Origin: Paraburkholderia solisilvae
Lineage (GTDB): Bacteria > Pseudomonadota > Gammaproteobacteria > Burkholderiales > Burkholderiaceae
NCBI RefSeq assembly: GCF_902859875.1
Contig: NZ_CADIKF010000037.1
Span: 1 to 64,000 of the forward strand
Length of the DNA: 64,000 nucleotides
Reading direction: 5' to 3'
Part shown: positions 43,301 to 51,774 of the stretch, piece by piece
How the letters are laid out: every line of letters starts with the position of its first letter
Position numbering within the stretch: the stretch's first letter is position 1
The notes under the pieces: model-generated
Databases searched by the model: none
Seen by the model: only the letters and a program-made list of their open reading frames with translations
What the model was told of the DNA's origin: nothing
Program-made: the position numbers and the translations under genes

Positions 43301-43896
43301 AGCAGCGCGCGCCACAACGCCGCCTGCCAGCGATGCTCATCCGGCAGCGGCGTGCGGCCGTCGCGCGCGTCGATCAGCACGTCGTTGCCTGCGGCCCATT
43401 GTGCGAGCCAGTCCGCACGATAGACCTGGTACTGGTCGAACAGATCCGCGACGCGCTGCGCCAGCTGGAACCGCTTGCGCTGGTCGTCGTCATGCGCCAT
43501 GAAGCGCTTGAGCGGTGCGTAGTCCGGTTGATCGAGCAGCTCGGGCAACAGACGCGTGAGCCGCCAGACGAGGCGCGATTTATCGAACGGCGAGACGGCC
43601 GGCACCGCGTCGTTGCCGAGTACGGCGCGATAGACCTGCCAGAGAAAACGCGCAGGCAAGGACAGATCGAGCGCCGCGGAAATGCCGCAACCGCCATCGA
43701 CGGCGTCTGCGGCGAACGCGAGCTTCAGCCACTGCGCAATGCCGTTGCTCTGCACGAGGATCACTTCGTTTTCCAGCGGCGCCAGCGGATATTGCGTGAT
43801 CCATCCGATCATCAGGTCGCGCAGGCGCTCGGGCTGGTTGCCATGCACCAGCATCAGCCCGGCGGGAAGTGATGGTGTCGTCAAGCGAAGCTCCAT
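40297..43896 (-). CDS. recC: Exodeoxyribonuclease V gamma subunit RecC
   Basis: A 1199-residue RecC, the scaffold of RecBCD that splits the DNA strands and recognises Chi. It starts MELRLTTPSLPAGLMLVHGN and has the family blocks LVQSNGIAQWLKL, RVIVFGISSLPRQSLEVLAAL, VMVPDIEAYTPHIQAVFG and PFRRVCLLGMNDGDYPR. The helicase and nuclease folds in RecC are degenerate, as in E. coli. It is the first gene of the minus-strand operon, its stop overlapping the recB start. Upstream (43897-44099) should contain the operon promoter; no clear hexamers could be picked. The start has only a weak ribosome binding site. Confidence 0.95.
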   Translation of the reverse strand: MELRLTTPSLPAGLMLVHGNQPERLRDLMIGWITQYPLAPLENEVILVQSNGIAQWLKLAFAADAVDGGCGISAALDLSLPARFLWQVYRAVLGNDAVPAVSPFDKSRLVWRLTRLLPELLDQPDYAPLKRFMAHDDDQRKRFQLAQRVADLFDQYQVYRADWLAQWAAGNDVLIDARDGRTPLPDEHRWQAALWRALLDDVATHGRVGRVGLSASTAGRAAVHEAFMQHAAALPEGKRPKGLPQRVIVFGISSLPRQSLEVLAALARFTQVLMCVHNPCAHYWADIVADQDLLRAERKRQHRRAGTPAIVNEAELHLYAHPLLAAWGKQGRDFIGLLDEYDSDTARDSYASRFANIGQRIDLFEAEGTETMLQQLQDDIRDLRPLKETRESWPEVDPHADHSIRFHVAHSAQREVEILHDQLLAAFADDPTLRPRDVIVMVPDIEAYTPHIQAVFGLLDASDPRYIPFSVADRGQRDFDPLLGALETLLALPQSRVTVSDVLDLLEVPALRERFEIAEDDLPKLHNWIGGANIRWGLHGEQRASLDLPKAGNDDAPNSWAFGLRRMMLGYAVGDKSDAWRDIEPYAEIGGLDAALLGPLTRLIDALDDTWKTLRTPATVDEWCKRLRELKNTFFAPVDSDDAYTLGRLDNALEAWRDACDDAALAGELPLSIVADHWLSQLEEGSLSQRFFAGAVTFATLMPMRAIPFRRVCLLGMNDGDYPRTQTPLDFDLMRQNYRPGDRSRREDDRYLFLEALLSAREHLHVSWVGRSVTDNTPRPPSVLVGQLREHLAGGWRLDGDESGKPHALLDELTVVHRLQPFSADYFPTDPDGSKLFTFADEWRATTVADTTKVDLSTTLLPPLERDEPLSIRELADFLRDPVKSFFRQRLRVAFETDAMASENDEPFDLDGLRSWQLQNELIRAQTAALERGDEDLTSAAQARLTRMHRSGDLATGGFGELLGNELMEPMPDLFERYRAALARWPHMLDEQQHELLVEDVIDERVRSMDDWIGDVRTNEDGALGRVVLEASTLIKDNKYRRDRMIAHWVAHLAAQVAVGPLTTVVVSKIGSVELAPLAEADARAHLLALLRAWDDGMRRPLPLAVNTAFAWLGKRTPEPGADQPEARDAARAAYDGTSWQPGERDMNAYVYRVYPDFDALTASGEFERFAVELLLPLHLAIPSTTRQKNSAKDDGEAQ

Positions 43897-44099
43897 CGAG
43901 AGGGCACGGGTTTCGTCATGGTCGCGGATGGGGTCGGTGAAGGCGGTTGGAACGGGGGCGCATATTGGGGTGGTATTCGGCGGAGGCTGGACCCGTACTT
44001 ATCTTGAATGATACAAGCAGCGGTTGATGGGCTGGTCGTAAGACCGGCCGCGGACGCATGGCTTCAGGGCAGTAGTGATGCTTAGCCGTCGAAATGCGA

Positions 44100-44300
44100 T
44101 TAACAGGGGTACTTGTCTTTGATGTGTGCGTTGTAGTAACTGCCTTTCGAGTGAGCGTTCATCAATCCGCGATAGACGTGCACTGGAACTTGGCAAAAGT
44201 CGTAGAAATGTCCCTGATGGAAGAGTATTCGCATACGCATACTGCCGGGATCGTAACCGACTGCTCGAATCGCACTGGATGTCACTGGAGTCATTTCCAT
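44100..44300 (-). CDS. KTSC-domain protein
   Basis: A 66-residue protein that is almost entirely a KTSC domain: MEMTPVTSSAIRAVGYD, then a strand pair (RMRILFHQGHFYDFCQVP), VYRGLMNAHSKGSYYNAHIKDKYPC. The domain is named for the lysyl-tRNA synthetase C-terminal extension in which it was first described, and also occurs alone in phages and bacteria; it is thought to bind nucleic acid or act as a small adaptor. ATG 44300 has GGGGGAG about seven bases upstream. It stands alone between recC and the aminopeptidase region, with AT-rich flanks that suggest an acquired gene. Confidence 0.75.
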   Translation of the reverse strand: MEMTPVTSSAIRAVGYDPGSMRMRILFHQGHFYDFCQVPVHVYRGLMNAHSKGSYYNAHIKDKYPC

Positions 44301-44555
44301 GTGTGTCTCCCCCTCGCGCCCTCGTCAAGTTATGACCTATGGTACTCGGGAGAAGTGCGGTCCAATCTATCGAATGTGCCACTTCGAAAGTGATGCAATT
44401 GGACTCATGCGTTAAAGAATGCAATTTCAATAAATCCGAATCGAATGCCAATAATTTACAAAGCATAATTCAAACAAAGCATCGAAATATTTTGTAACTA
44501 TCCGTTGACACGCTAACGTTTGCCCAACTAATCTACCGCCATCGTAAGCTGGTAG

Positions 44556-44744
44556 TCATATGAAGAAAGGGCGTTTGAATTCATGCGTCCTCAGCCGGCC
44601 TGCGAGTCTGCTCGCACACGGTAGCCCCCCCGCCGTGTGCCAGATAGTCACGCCGTAGCGATCCTTAAGTTCACGTCTTGAACACGGCAATATCGGCAAT
44701 TCGAGCTGAGGCTCGCGTTCGCCCTTTTTATTGTCGTTTTTCAT
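44556..44744 (-). CDS. Possible small hydrophilic protein
   Basis: A 62-codon frame starting MKNDNKKGEREPQLELPILP with GAAGG shortly before the ATG. The first 20 residues resemble small basic Burkholderia proteins of unknown role, while the later part (VTIWHTAGGLPCASRL) does not. A run of seven G bases near 44628 may have shifted the frame, in which case this is a remnant. Evidence is weak: a start, a ribosome binding site and partial protein character only. Confidence 0.3.
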   Translation of the reverse strand: MKNDNKKGEREPQLELPILPCSRRELKDRYGVTIWHTAGGLPCASRLAGRLRTHEFKRPFFI

Positions 44745-44850
44745 TCGCCTTCAGGCGCGTGAGGAGAGATTTTTTCTCAATTTTTATTCAATAGCGACGA
44801 AAGGCGTAGCCCCACATTTTCAAAGCTGCTTTATCCGACAGGGAACAACA

Positions 44851-47025
44851 ATGCGTACACATTTTCGGTTAAAGATGCAGTGCCTGTTGTTAGCCGGCAC
44901 GCTCGCGTTGAGTGCGTGCGGTGGAGGAGACGATGCAGGCCTCGGCGCCAGCAAAGCGGCACAGGTGGGCGCAGCGGCCGGGGCGCCCGCGTCGCAACCT
45001 GCCCCGCTCGCACCGGCCGCGCCGGTCGCCGCGGACAAGACCATCAAGAAAACGGTAAAGCCCGTCGAGCTGCAGGACACCGTGCAGCCGGTCAACTACC
45101 GGCTATGGTTCCGTCCGAACCCCGACCTGTCAGCATTCGACGGTCGCGCGGACGTCGAGATTCAGGTCAGGAAAAGCGTCAACCATATCGAAATCGCCGG
45201 CCATCGGATCAAGTTCCTCAGCGGCAAGATCATCCTGCAGCCGGGCAATATCCAGCTGATCGCGACGCCGCAGGACGACGGCGACTTCTATCAACTGCGT
45301 CCGCCGAGCGGCCAGATTCCCGCCGGCAACTACTCGCTGCATATGGAGTGGACCGGCATCATCAACTTCAAGACCTATGACGACCCAGCGACGCAAACCG
45401 GCGGCAGCTGCGGCGACGATCCGTACCCCGGTTGCTCCGCAGCGGAAGGCGTGTTCCGCGTCGACCTGAAGGCGACCGACGGCACGACGAGCGGCGCGAT
45501 CCTCACGCAAGGCGAAAGCAACCTCGCGCGCCAATGGTTCCCGGGCTGGGACGAGCCCGCATTCCGGCCGACCTATGAAGTGTCGGCGGAAGTGCCGCAG
45601 AACTGGCGCGTCGTATCGAACGCCGCCGAACTGCCGCCCGTTCCCGTCGATAGCGGCTACAAGCGCGTGTCGTTCGAGAAGACGCCGCCGATGCCGTCGT
45701 ACCTGCTGTTCTTCGGCGGCGGCATGTTCGACACACTGGAAGACGACTTCGCCAGCCCGCTGCCGGATCGCAAGGGCCTGCATCTGCGCATTTTCACGCC
45801 GCCCGGCATGCGTGACTGGGCCGTGCCCGCGATGCAACAAACCAAGCAGGCGCTCGACTACTACTACCGCTACACCGGCATTCCGCTGCCGCTCACGAAG
45901 TTTGACACCGTTGCCGCGAATGATGCATTCAAGGCGCAGAAGGACCTGAACTTCGGCGGCATGGAGAACTGGGGCGCCATTCTCGAGTTCGCGGACGACA
46001 TCCTCCCTGCACCCGGCACGACGATGTCCGATTACGGCGTCACGGTGCTCACGCATGAAGCCGCGCATCAATGGTTCGGCGATCTCGTCACGCTCGACTG
46101 GTGGGATGACGTCTGGATGAACGAATCGTTCGCGACGTTCTTCGAGAACAAGACGAAGATTCTGTTCTTCCCCGATCGCTTCAGCTGGGTCGACGAAGTG
46201 CGGACCAAGTACGCCGTGATGTCGCGCGACTTGCGCAGCACCGCGTTCCCGATCCAGCCGAACTTCAACGACTGGGCGTCGAACGACTTCGTGCTGAGCG
46301 CAAGCGCGTTCACGTACGACAAGGGCGGCATCGTGCTGAAGACGATCGAGAACTATCTCGGCGAAAACGTGATGCGCAAGGGCCTGCAGTCGTATCTGAC
46401 GGACTACTCGTTCGGCAACGTCACGCCCAAGCGTCTGTGGAAGGAACTGTCGAAAGCGAGCGGCGAGCCGATGGAAGCGATCGGCGACAGCTACGTGCGT
46501 CAGACGGGCGTGCCGCTTATTTCGCTCGACACGCAGTGCGACCTGACATCCAACCAGACCATTGTCACGCTCAAGCAACAGCCGTATCCGAGCCAGAACC
46601 AGTACCCCGGCATTCAGTGGACGGTGCCGCTTACGCTCGCGTTTGGCGATGGCTTGATGAAGCGCAAGACCGTGGCGCTGGCGGATACGCAGATGCAGGT
46701 GCGGTTGAACGGATGCTCGGGCGTCGTCGCGGATCCGAGCGGACTCGACTACTACGTAGTCAACTATGGCGACAACGCATGGAGCCAGCTGCTTGCACAG
46801 AGCCGGTCATTCACCGACCCGGTGTTGCTGACCAACCTGCAGATGGAAGCGAAGATGCTCGTGAACTCGGGCCTCGCGAATCCGTCGCGCGCCACGACGA
46901 TCGGCTCGATCATGCCGCCGACCGTCACCGCGCGTCAGCTGATGACGGTGACGCCGCAAGCGCAGACGGTCCGTCCGGTGCTGCGCTTCCAGGGCAAGCT
47001 GAAGCCGCGTAGCCAGACGGAGTAA
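44851..47025 (+). CDS. M1-family metallopeptidase lipoprotein (aminopeptidase N-like)
   Basis: A 724-residue zinc aminopeptidase of family M1. The lipoprotein signal LLLAGTLALSAC places it on the membrane, facing the periplasm or the surface. An Ala/Pro-rich linker follows, then the N-terminal beta domain. The exopeptidase motif FGGMENWGA matches GxMEN, and the zinc site is H402-E403-x2-H406 with E425 (HEAAHQWFGDLVTLDWWDDVWMNE). ATG 44851 is chosen because the lipoprotein signal begins there; the open frame to 44731 has none. It is shorter than cytosolic PepN (about 870-890), as it lacks the long C-terminal arch. It trims N-terminal residues from peptides, probably for nutrition. Monocistronic. 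Confidence 0.9.
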   Translation: MRTHFRLKMQCLLLAGTLALSACGGGDDAGLGASKAAQVGAAAGAPASQPAPLAPAAPVAADKTIKKTVKPVELQDTVQPVNYRLWFRPNPDLSAFDGRADVEIQVRKSVNHIEIAGHRIKFLSGKIILQPGNIQLIATPQDDGDFYQLRPPSGQIPAGNYSLHMEWTGIINFKTYDDPATQTGGSCGDDPYPGCSAAEGVFRVDLKATDGTTSGAILTQGESNLARQWFPGWDEPAFRPTYEVSAEVPQNWRVVSNAAELPPVPVDSGYKRVSFEKTPPMPSYLLFFGGGMFDTLEDDFASPLPDRKGLHLRIFTPPGMRDWAVPAMQQTKQALDYYYRYTGIPLPLTKFDTVAANDAFKAQKDLNFGGMENWGAILEFADDILPAPGTTMSDYGVTVLTHEAAHQWFGDLVTLDWWDDVWMNESFATFFENKTKILFFPDRFSWVDEVRTKYAVMSRDLRSTAFPIQPNFNDWASNDFVLSASAFTYDKGGIVLKTIENYLGENVMRKGLQSYLTDYSFGNVTPKRLWKELSKASGEPMEAIGDSYVRQTGVPLISLDTQCDLTSNQTIVTLKQQPYPSQNQYPGIQWTVPLTLAFGDGLMKRKTVALADTQMQVRLNGCSGVVADPSGLDYYVVNYGDNAWSQLLAQSRSFTDPVLLTNLQMEAKMLVNSGLANPSRATTIGSIMPPTVTARQLMTVTPQAQTVRPVLRFQGKLKPRSQTE

Positions 47026-47622
47026 GCGGTAGGAGTGGCCGGCCCGATCGTGCACGAAGTTGTTGATCGATTGGGACGGCCACCGCAATAAATGAATCTT
47101 CCATTTCGCGCGCGGCGTGCTCGACTCAATGACGCGCCACGCGTCTCGTCCTTCCTGCACCGCAACAGCCGCAGCCCGCGCAAACACCGGCAAACGCTCC
47201 CCACGTGATCCACTCGAACGGTCCTGCCGCGATCGCCTGTCCTTCTTCCTCCACGCGTAGCCTCGTGCGCGTTCGCTGAAACGCGCATCAGCTAGCCGTC
47301 CGTGAAGTTCCAATACGCGGCGAACCCAGTCGGATCGGGTCGCGTCGCGCGTCCTTTAATTGAAGGCGTACAGATCGCACGTTCAAGTTCAGTCGCGCCG
47401 CCAGGCAGCGGCCCGGATTTTTGTGTCCAAGGATTGCGCAGATACATTGGGACATAAACTGAGCGTGTCTTTTCGCTATAACCCAAGGTTTCTGCCCACC
47501 GGTTCGATCGACTTCATCAATCATCGACGGTCGACCCGGTTCGGGCGAGCAGCTGATTCTGATCGAAGTCCAGGACGCGTCGATCGCGGCGCTTATCCAG
47601 CAACTTGAAAAGAGGAAGAGTC
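47026..47622. other. Intergenic stretch without a supported gene
   Basis: About 600 bases between the aminopeptidase and the Tat-type hydrolase. Several open frames on both strands are short, arginine-rich and without plausible starts. I see no RNA gene or repeat. AAGAGGAAGAG at 47609-47619 is the ribosome binding site of the next gene. Confidence 0.4.
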
Positions 47623-48651
47623 ATGTCCGACACTGTGAATGTCCGCCGTCGCCGCCTGCTCGGCACAACCGTCGCGAGCCTCAGTTTGCTCGAACTGGGC
47701 TTGGGCGATCTCGCGCACGCCGCGCAGCCGAAGCAGTCCGCCGCGAGCAGCGCGTCGTTCGACGAGATCAAACAGATCGACGCCGGCACGCTTAACGTCG
47801 GCTATGTGGACGCAGGCCCGGGCAACGGTCCGGTGGTGATTTTGCTGCACGGCTGGCCGTACGACATCTACAGCTTTGTCGATGTCGCGCCGATCCTCGC
47901 GTCTCATGGATACCGCGTGATCATCCCGTATCTGCGTGGCTACGGCACGACGCGTTTCCTGTCGGCCGATACGCCGCGCAATGGACAGCAGGCGGTCGTC
48001 GCAGTCGACATCATCGCGCTGATGGACGCGTTGAAAATCGACCAGGCCGTGATCGGCGGCTACGACTGGGGCGGACGCACTGCCGATATCATTGCGGCGC
48101 TGTGGCCGGAGCGCTGCAAGGCGCTGGTGTCGGTGAGCGGTTATCTGATCGGCAGCCAGGAAGCGAACCGCAAGCCGCTTCCGCCGAAGGCCGAACTCGC
48201 GTGGTGGTACCAGTTCTACTTCACGACCGAGCGCGGTGCGGCAGGCTATGCGGCGAACACGAAGGAATTCAACAAGCTGATCTGGCAACTGGCGTCGCCG
48301 AAATGGCACTTCAGCGATGCGGTCTACGACCGCTCGGCGAAGGCATTCGACAACCCGGATCACGCGGCGATCGTGATTCACAACTATCGCTGGCGTTTGG
48401 GGCTCGCGCAGGGCGAGTCGAAGTACGACGACCTCGAAAAGCGTCTCGCGGCATTCCCGACCATTTCCGTTTCGACCATCACGATGGAGGGCGACGCGAA
48501 CGGCGCACCGCATCCGGAGCCGTCCGCCTACGCGAAGAAGTTCACCGGGAAGTATCAGCACCGCACGATTAACGGCGGCATCGGTCACAACCTGCCGCAG
48601 GAAGCGCCGAAGGCGTTTGCAGAGGCGATCCTGCAGGTGCAGCATATTTGA
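47623..48651 (+). CDS. Exported alpha/beta hydrolase (epoxide hydrolase / dehalogenase-like)
   Basis: A 342-residue alpha/beta hydrolase with a twin-arginine-type leader (NVRRRRLLGTTVASLSLL, cleavage near AHAAQ), so it is folded before export. The oxyanion motif is LLHGWPYD, and the nucleophile elbow GGYDWGGRT carries Asp rather than Ser, as in epoxide hydrolases and haloalkane dehalogenases. The catalytic His lies in GGIGHNLPQEAP. ATG 47623 follows AAGAGG; a start at 47605 would precede the leader without gain. The substrate is not known. Adjacent genes do not form an operon with it. Confidence 0.85.
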   Translation: MSDTVNVRRRRLLGTTVASLSLLELGLGDLAHAAQPKQSAASSASFDEIKQIDAGTLNVGYVDAGPGNGPVVILLHGWPYDIYSFVDVAPILASHGYRVIIPYLRGYGTTRFLSADTPRNGQQAVVAVDIIALMDALKIDQAVIGGYDWGGRTADIIAALWPERCKALVSVSGYLIGSQEANRKPLPPKAELAWWYQFYFTTERGAAGYAANTKEFNKLIWQLASPKWHFSDAVYDRSAKAFDNPDHAAIVIHNYRWRLGLAQGESKYDDLEKRLAAFPTISVSTITMEGDANGAPHPEPSAYAKKFTGKYQHRTINGGIGHNLPQEAPKAFAEAILQVQHI

Positions 48652-48699
48652 TTGATGCGGGTGGGGGAGACGGGCGGCGGGTGATGTGCGGTGTTCGTG

Positions 48700-49065
48700 T
48701 CACGCATCATCCGCCGCCACACCACTCACCCCATTCACCAGATGTGACGGCGAAAACCCCAACGCATTCCTGAATATCGTCGTGAGTGCGGGCGGGTTCG
48801 CATAGCCGTCCTGACGCGCCACTTCGGCGAGCATCACGACCTCGTGCTCGACGCCTGGCGGAATCCGCACCGCGCGGTAGCGCGGCTCGATCCACATCAT
48901 GCCCGCGACGCTGATGCGAATGCTGCCTTTGCGAGGACATGCCAATTGCCCCCATGCATGCGTGTGCGAGCGGATCACGCCGTCACGCTTTTCGTCATAT
49001 ACGTCACGGCTTTCAGGTCGAAAGTCGGTATATGAATGCGCCTGCGCGATGTGCGAACGCAACAT
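48700..49065 (-). pseudogene. AraC-family regulator with a large internal deletion
   Basis: A 121-residue frame holds the two ends of an AraC/XylS regulator but not its middle. The N-terminal part is a cupin-like sensor (RSHTHAWGQLACPRKGSIRISVAG, ending RIPPGVEHEVVMLA). It runs straight into the tail of the second helix-turn-helix (VARQDGYANPPALTTIFRNALGFSPSHLV). Full family members have about 260-270 residues, so some 140 are missing, including the first DNA-binding helices. The join keeps the frame open. The product probably cannot bind DNA. It faces away from the MFS gene at 49205, which may have been its target. Confidence 0.75.
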
Positions 49066-49204
49066 TCATGCGGCACGGATCGCACTCACGTTTTCCCGCA
49101 TGAAACACGCGATCGACTTCTATCGTAAGCGTTCAAAGAGTAGTCTCCTCGTTTAGACATCCGAACTCGTATCCCCACTCGATCCCAATTCGGAGGAGAC
49201 ACCG

Positions 49205-50554
49205 ATGGATCTTGAAGCTCGCACCATGAAGCGCGTGATGTCCCGGCTCGTGCCGTTCCTGATCGTCTGTTATTTCGTTGCGTATCTGGACCGGGTCAAT
49301 GTCGGGTTTGCAGCCTTGCAGATGAACAAGGATCTCGGTTTCTCCGCGTCGCAATTCGGCTTTGGCGCAGGCGTTTTCTTTATCGCTTACTTTTTCTTCG
49401 AAGTCCCGTCGAATCTGCTGCTCGAGCGCTTCGGCGCGCGGCGATGGATTGCGCGGATCATGTTCACATGGGGTATCGTCGCCGCGGCGATGGCCTTTAT
49501 TCCGCACATTTCCCGCTATACGGGCATCCCGAACACCGAGGTGTTTTACGGACTCCGTGTTTTGCTTGGCATCGCGGAAGCAGGTTTTTTCCCCGGCATT
49601 ATTTTCCTGCTGACGCTGTGGTTTCCCGCGGTCTATCGAGGGCGCGTGGTCGGTTATTTCATGGCGGCGATTCCGCTGTCGACGGTGATCGGTGCGCCGA
49701 TTTCCGGTGCATTGCTATCGCTGGACGGTCGCGCGGGACTCGCGGGCTGGCAATGGCTGTATCTGCTCGAAGCGCTGCCCGCGTTGCTGCTCGCGTTTGT
49801 CGTGTACTTCTATCTGACCGACAAACCGAAGGATGCGCACTGGCTGGCGGCGGATGAACGCGACTGGCTCGTCGCGCGCCAGGCCGACGAACGCAAGCAT
49901 CGCGAAGCGGTGCACGCGTTCAGCGTGAAGGAAGCGCTGGTCAACCCGCGTGTTCTCGCGATCGCGCTGATCTATTTCGGTGCCAATGCAACCAATTACG
50001 GCTTGAGCTTCTTTCTGCCGCAAATCGTCAAGTCGTTCGGCCTGAGCAATGTGCAGACCGGTTTCGTCACGTCGCTGCCTTATATCGTCGGCGTGATCAG
50101 CATGGTTGTGTGGGCGCGTCATTCGGACCACAAGCTCGAACGCAAGCGCCACGTCGGCATTGCGCTGTTCGTCGCGGCCGCCGGCATCGCGGCGTCCGCG
50201 GCACTCGACAATCCGGTGCTCAAGATGATTGCGTTGTCGATCGCAGGCTTCGGCATCTTCGGTTGCCTGCCGGTGATCTGGACGTTGCCCGCAGCGTTTC
50301 TGTCCGGCGCGGCGGCGGCCGGAGGCATCGCCGCGATCAACTCGTTGGGCAATCTCGCCGGCTTCTTCGGTCCGTATGCGATGGGTTGGATCAAGGACAG
50401 CACCGGCGGATTCGGCGCGGGTCTGATTTGCCTCGCCGGCGCGGGGTTGATCGGCATGGCGGCGGCGCTGTTGCTGCATCACGACCGGTCGCTGGAGGTC
50501 GCTCTGCACGGCGACCTGGACACGAACGGCGAAGCGAGTGTCGTGCGGCCCTGA
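49205..50554 (+). CDS. MFS transporter, anion:cation symporter family
   Basis: A 449-residue permease of the ACS branch of the major facilitator superfamily (phthalate, tartrate, glucarate and related organic anions). The N-terminus MKRVMSRLVPFLIVCYFVAYLDRVNVGFAAL is the family signature, with the loop motif LLERFGARRWIARIM and twelve hydrophobic segments. ATG 49205 has GGAGGAG about seven bases ahead. It imports an organic acid across the inner membrane; the substrate is open because no catabolic gene adjoins. The remnant AraC gene lies divergently upstream and could once have controlled it. Confidence 0.88.
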   Translation: MDLEARTMKRVMSRLVPFLIVCYFVAYLDRVNVGFAALQMNKDLGFSASQFGFGAGVFFIAYFFFEVPSNLLLERFGARRWIARIMFTWGIVAAAMAFIPHISRYTGIPNTEVFYGLRVLLGIAEAGFFPGIIFLLTLWFPAVYRGRVVGYFMAAIPLSTVIGAPISGALLSLDGRAGLAGWQWLYLLEALPALLLAFVVYFYLTDKPKDAHWLAADERDWLVARQADERKHREAVHAFSVKEALVNPRVLAIALIYFGANATNYGLSFFLPQIVKSFGLSNVQTGFVTSLPYIVGVISMVVWARHSDHKLERKRHVGIALFVAAAGIAASAALDNPVLKMIALSIAGFGIFGCLPVIWTLPAAFLSGAAAAGGIAAINSLGNLAGFFGPYAMGWIKDSTGGFGAGLICLAGAGLIGMAAALLLHHDRSLEVALHGDLDTNGEASVVRP

Positions 50555-50632
50555 CTGATGGGTGGGCGCACTGTCGGCGGTAGTCGCCCGGCGCGCCCGT
50601 CCTTTCTCGTGCGTTGTGACGGATGGGCTTGC

Positions 50633-51502
50633 CTACGTCGCGACATGCTGCGCGAGCGGCACATAAATCTCCGTCAGCAATTCGGCTGGCGCCGTGTGCT
50701 TCGGATCGTTCAGATATTCCTCGAACACCGGCGCGTCGGCCGGCTCGTGTCCCGACTTGACGAGCCATTCGCCGAAGAGCCATTCGTAAGCCGCGTGCAT
50801 ATCGGCATACGGTCCCTTGTGCCGCAGCACCGCATACCGGCCGCCTCGCACCGGCGTCATGTCAAACGGCGCCGCTACGTCGACCCGCCGCGGCAGCAAC
50901 ACGCCGGCCTTCGCGCGCAACTGCGCTTTCTCGACGACACCCGGGTCGTCGTAGTAGATGCCGATCATCCGCATATCGGCGCTCAACAGATTGCGCGCGG
51001 CGAGCCACGCTTCGAGCGCATCGAACGCCTTGCCGATCTGCATATAGTCGCCGACGTGTGCGATCGACACGACTTCCATCGCGGGCACATCCCGTATCTC
51101 CACATCCCGATGTTCCATTTCAGCGTCTCCTGAAATTGCCGGTCGAAACCGGCGATGACTGCCTTCCTTGCGATACCGCGCGGGCGGCGTCCCATACACC
51201 GCGCGAAACGTCCGTGTGAACGACTGCAGGCTGCTATAGCCCGATAGCGCCGCGATGTCGGCGATCGGTTGCGTGCCGTTCGCCAGTAAGCCCGCCGCGC
51301 GATGCAGCCGCAGACGCCGGACTGTCGTCGCGATCGTCTCGCCGTACAGGCCCTGGTAGATCCGGTGCCAGTGATACGGCGACAGGCAGGCGATCCGCGC
51401 AAGCCGGTCGATATCGAGCGGCTCGTCGAGATGATCGTAGATGTAGTCCAGCACACGCTGCAGTCGCGCAAGGTAGCGGGACCGATGGCTCAGGTCGTTC
51501 AT
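50633..51502 (-). CDS. AraC-family regulator with GyrI-like ligand-binding domain
   Basis: A 289-residue regulator of the Rob/SoxS-like layout with an N-terminal AraC DNA-binding domain (RVLDYIYDHLDEPLDIDRLARIACLSPYHWHRIYQ, then ADIAALSGYSSLQSFTRTFRAVYGTPPARYRK) and a C-terminal GyrI-like (SbmC/BmrR-type) domain (EIRDVPAMEVVSIAHVGDYMQIG to TEIYVPLAQ). Such proteins sense amphipathic drugs or metabolites. The ATG at 51502 is preferred to one 19 codons upstream, because the HTH begins directly after it. Target genes are not obvious; the adjacent substrate-binding-like gene diverges from it. Confidence 0.88.
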   Translation of the reverse strand: MNDLSHRSRYLARLQRVLDYIYDHLDEPLDIDRLARIACLSPYHWHRIYQGLYGETIATTVRRLRLHRAAGLLANGTQPIADIAALSGYSSLQSFTRTFRAVYGTPPARYRKEGSHRRFRPAISGDAEMEHRDVEIRDVPAMEVVSIAHVGDYMQIGKAFDALEAWLAARNLLSADMRMIGIYYDDPGVVEKAQLRAKAGVLLPRRVDVAAPFDMTPVRGGRYAVLRHKGPYADMHAAYEWLFGEWLVKSGHEPADAPVFEEYLNDPKHTAPAELLTEIYVPLAQHVAT

Positions 51503-51774
51503 CGGAGTTCCATCAACGTAATCGCGTTGAAAGCAAGGTAGCACGGGTCGCTTTAACAAATCCTGCGGAGTTGATGGCGGTGAGAGCGGCCCAGGAGCGG
51601 CGCCGATGTGTGCCGCGCCTGAGCGGGCCGCCAGAAGCGCGGGTCGAATCGCGCACTCGTTGGACGAATCGGCAGCAAGCGGGACGGGTGACGTAACATC
51701 GGGCGTGTGCTGTCGTCGAAGCCGTTGCTGTTGCGCGCAGCGCGTCCCCTTCCCTTACGAACCGCATTCGATCC

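Noticed and set aside
42280..43872. Long plus-strand frame (530 codons) inside recC
   Set aside because: Antisense shadow of recC with no independent start or domain.
45130..46578. Minus-strand frame of 482 codons in the aminopeptidase gene
   Set aside because: Antisense to a gene with complete zinc-site motifs; composition is not protein-like.
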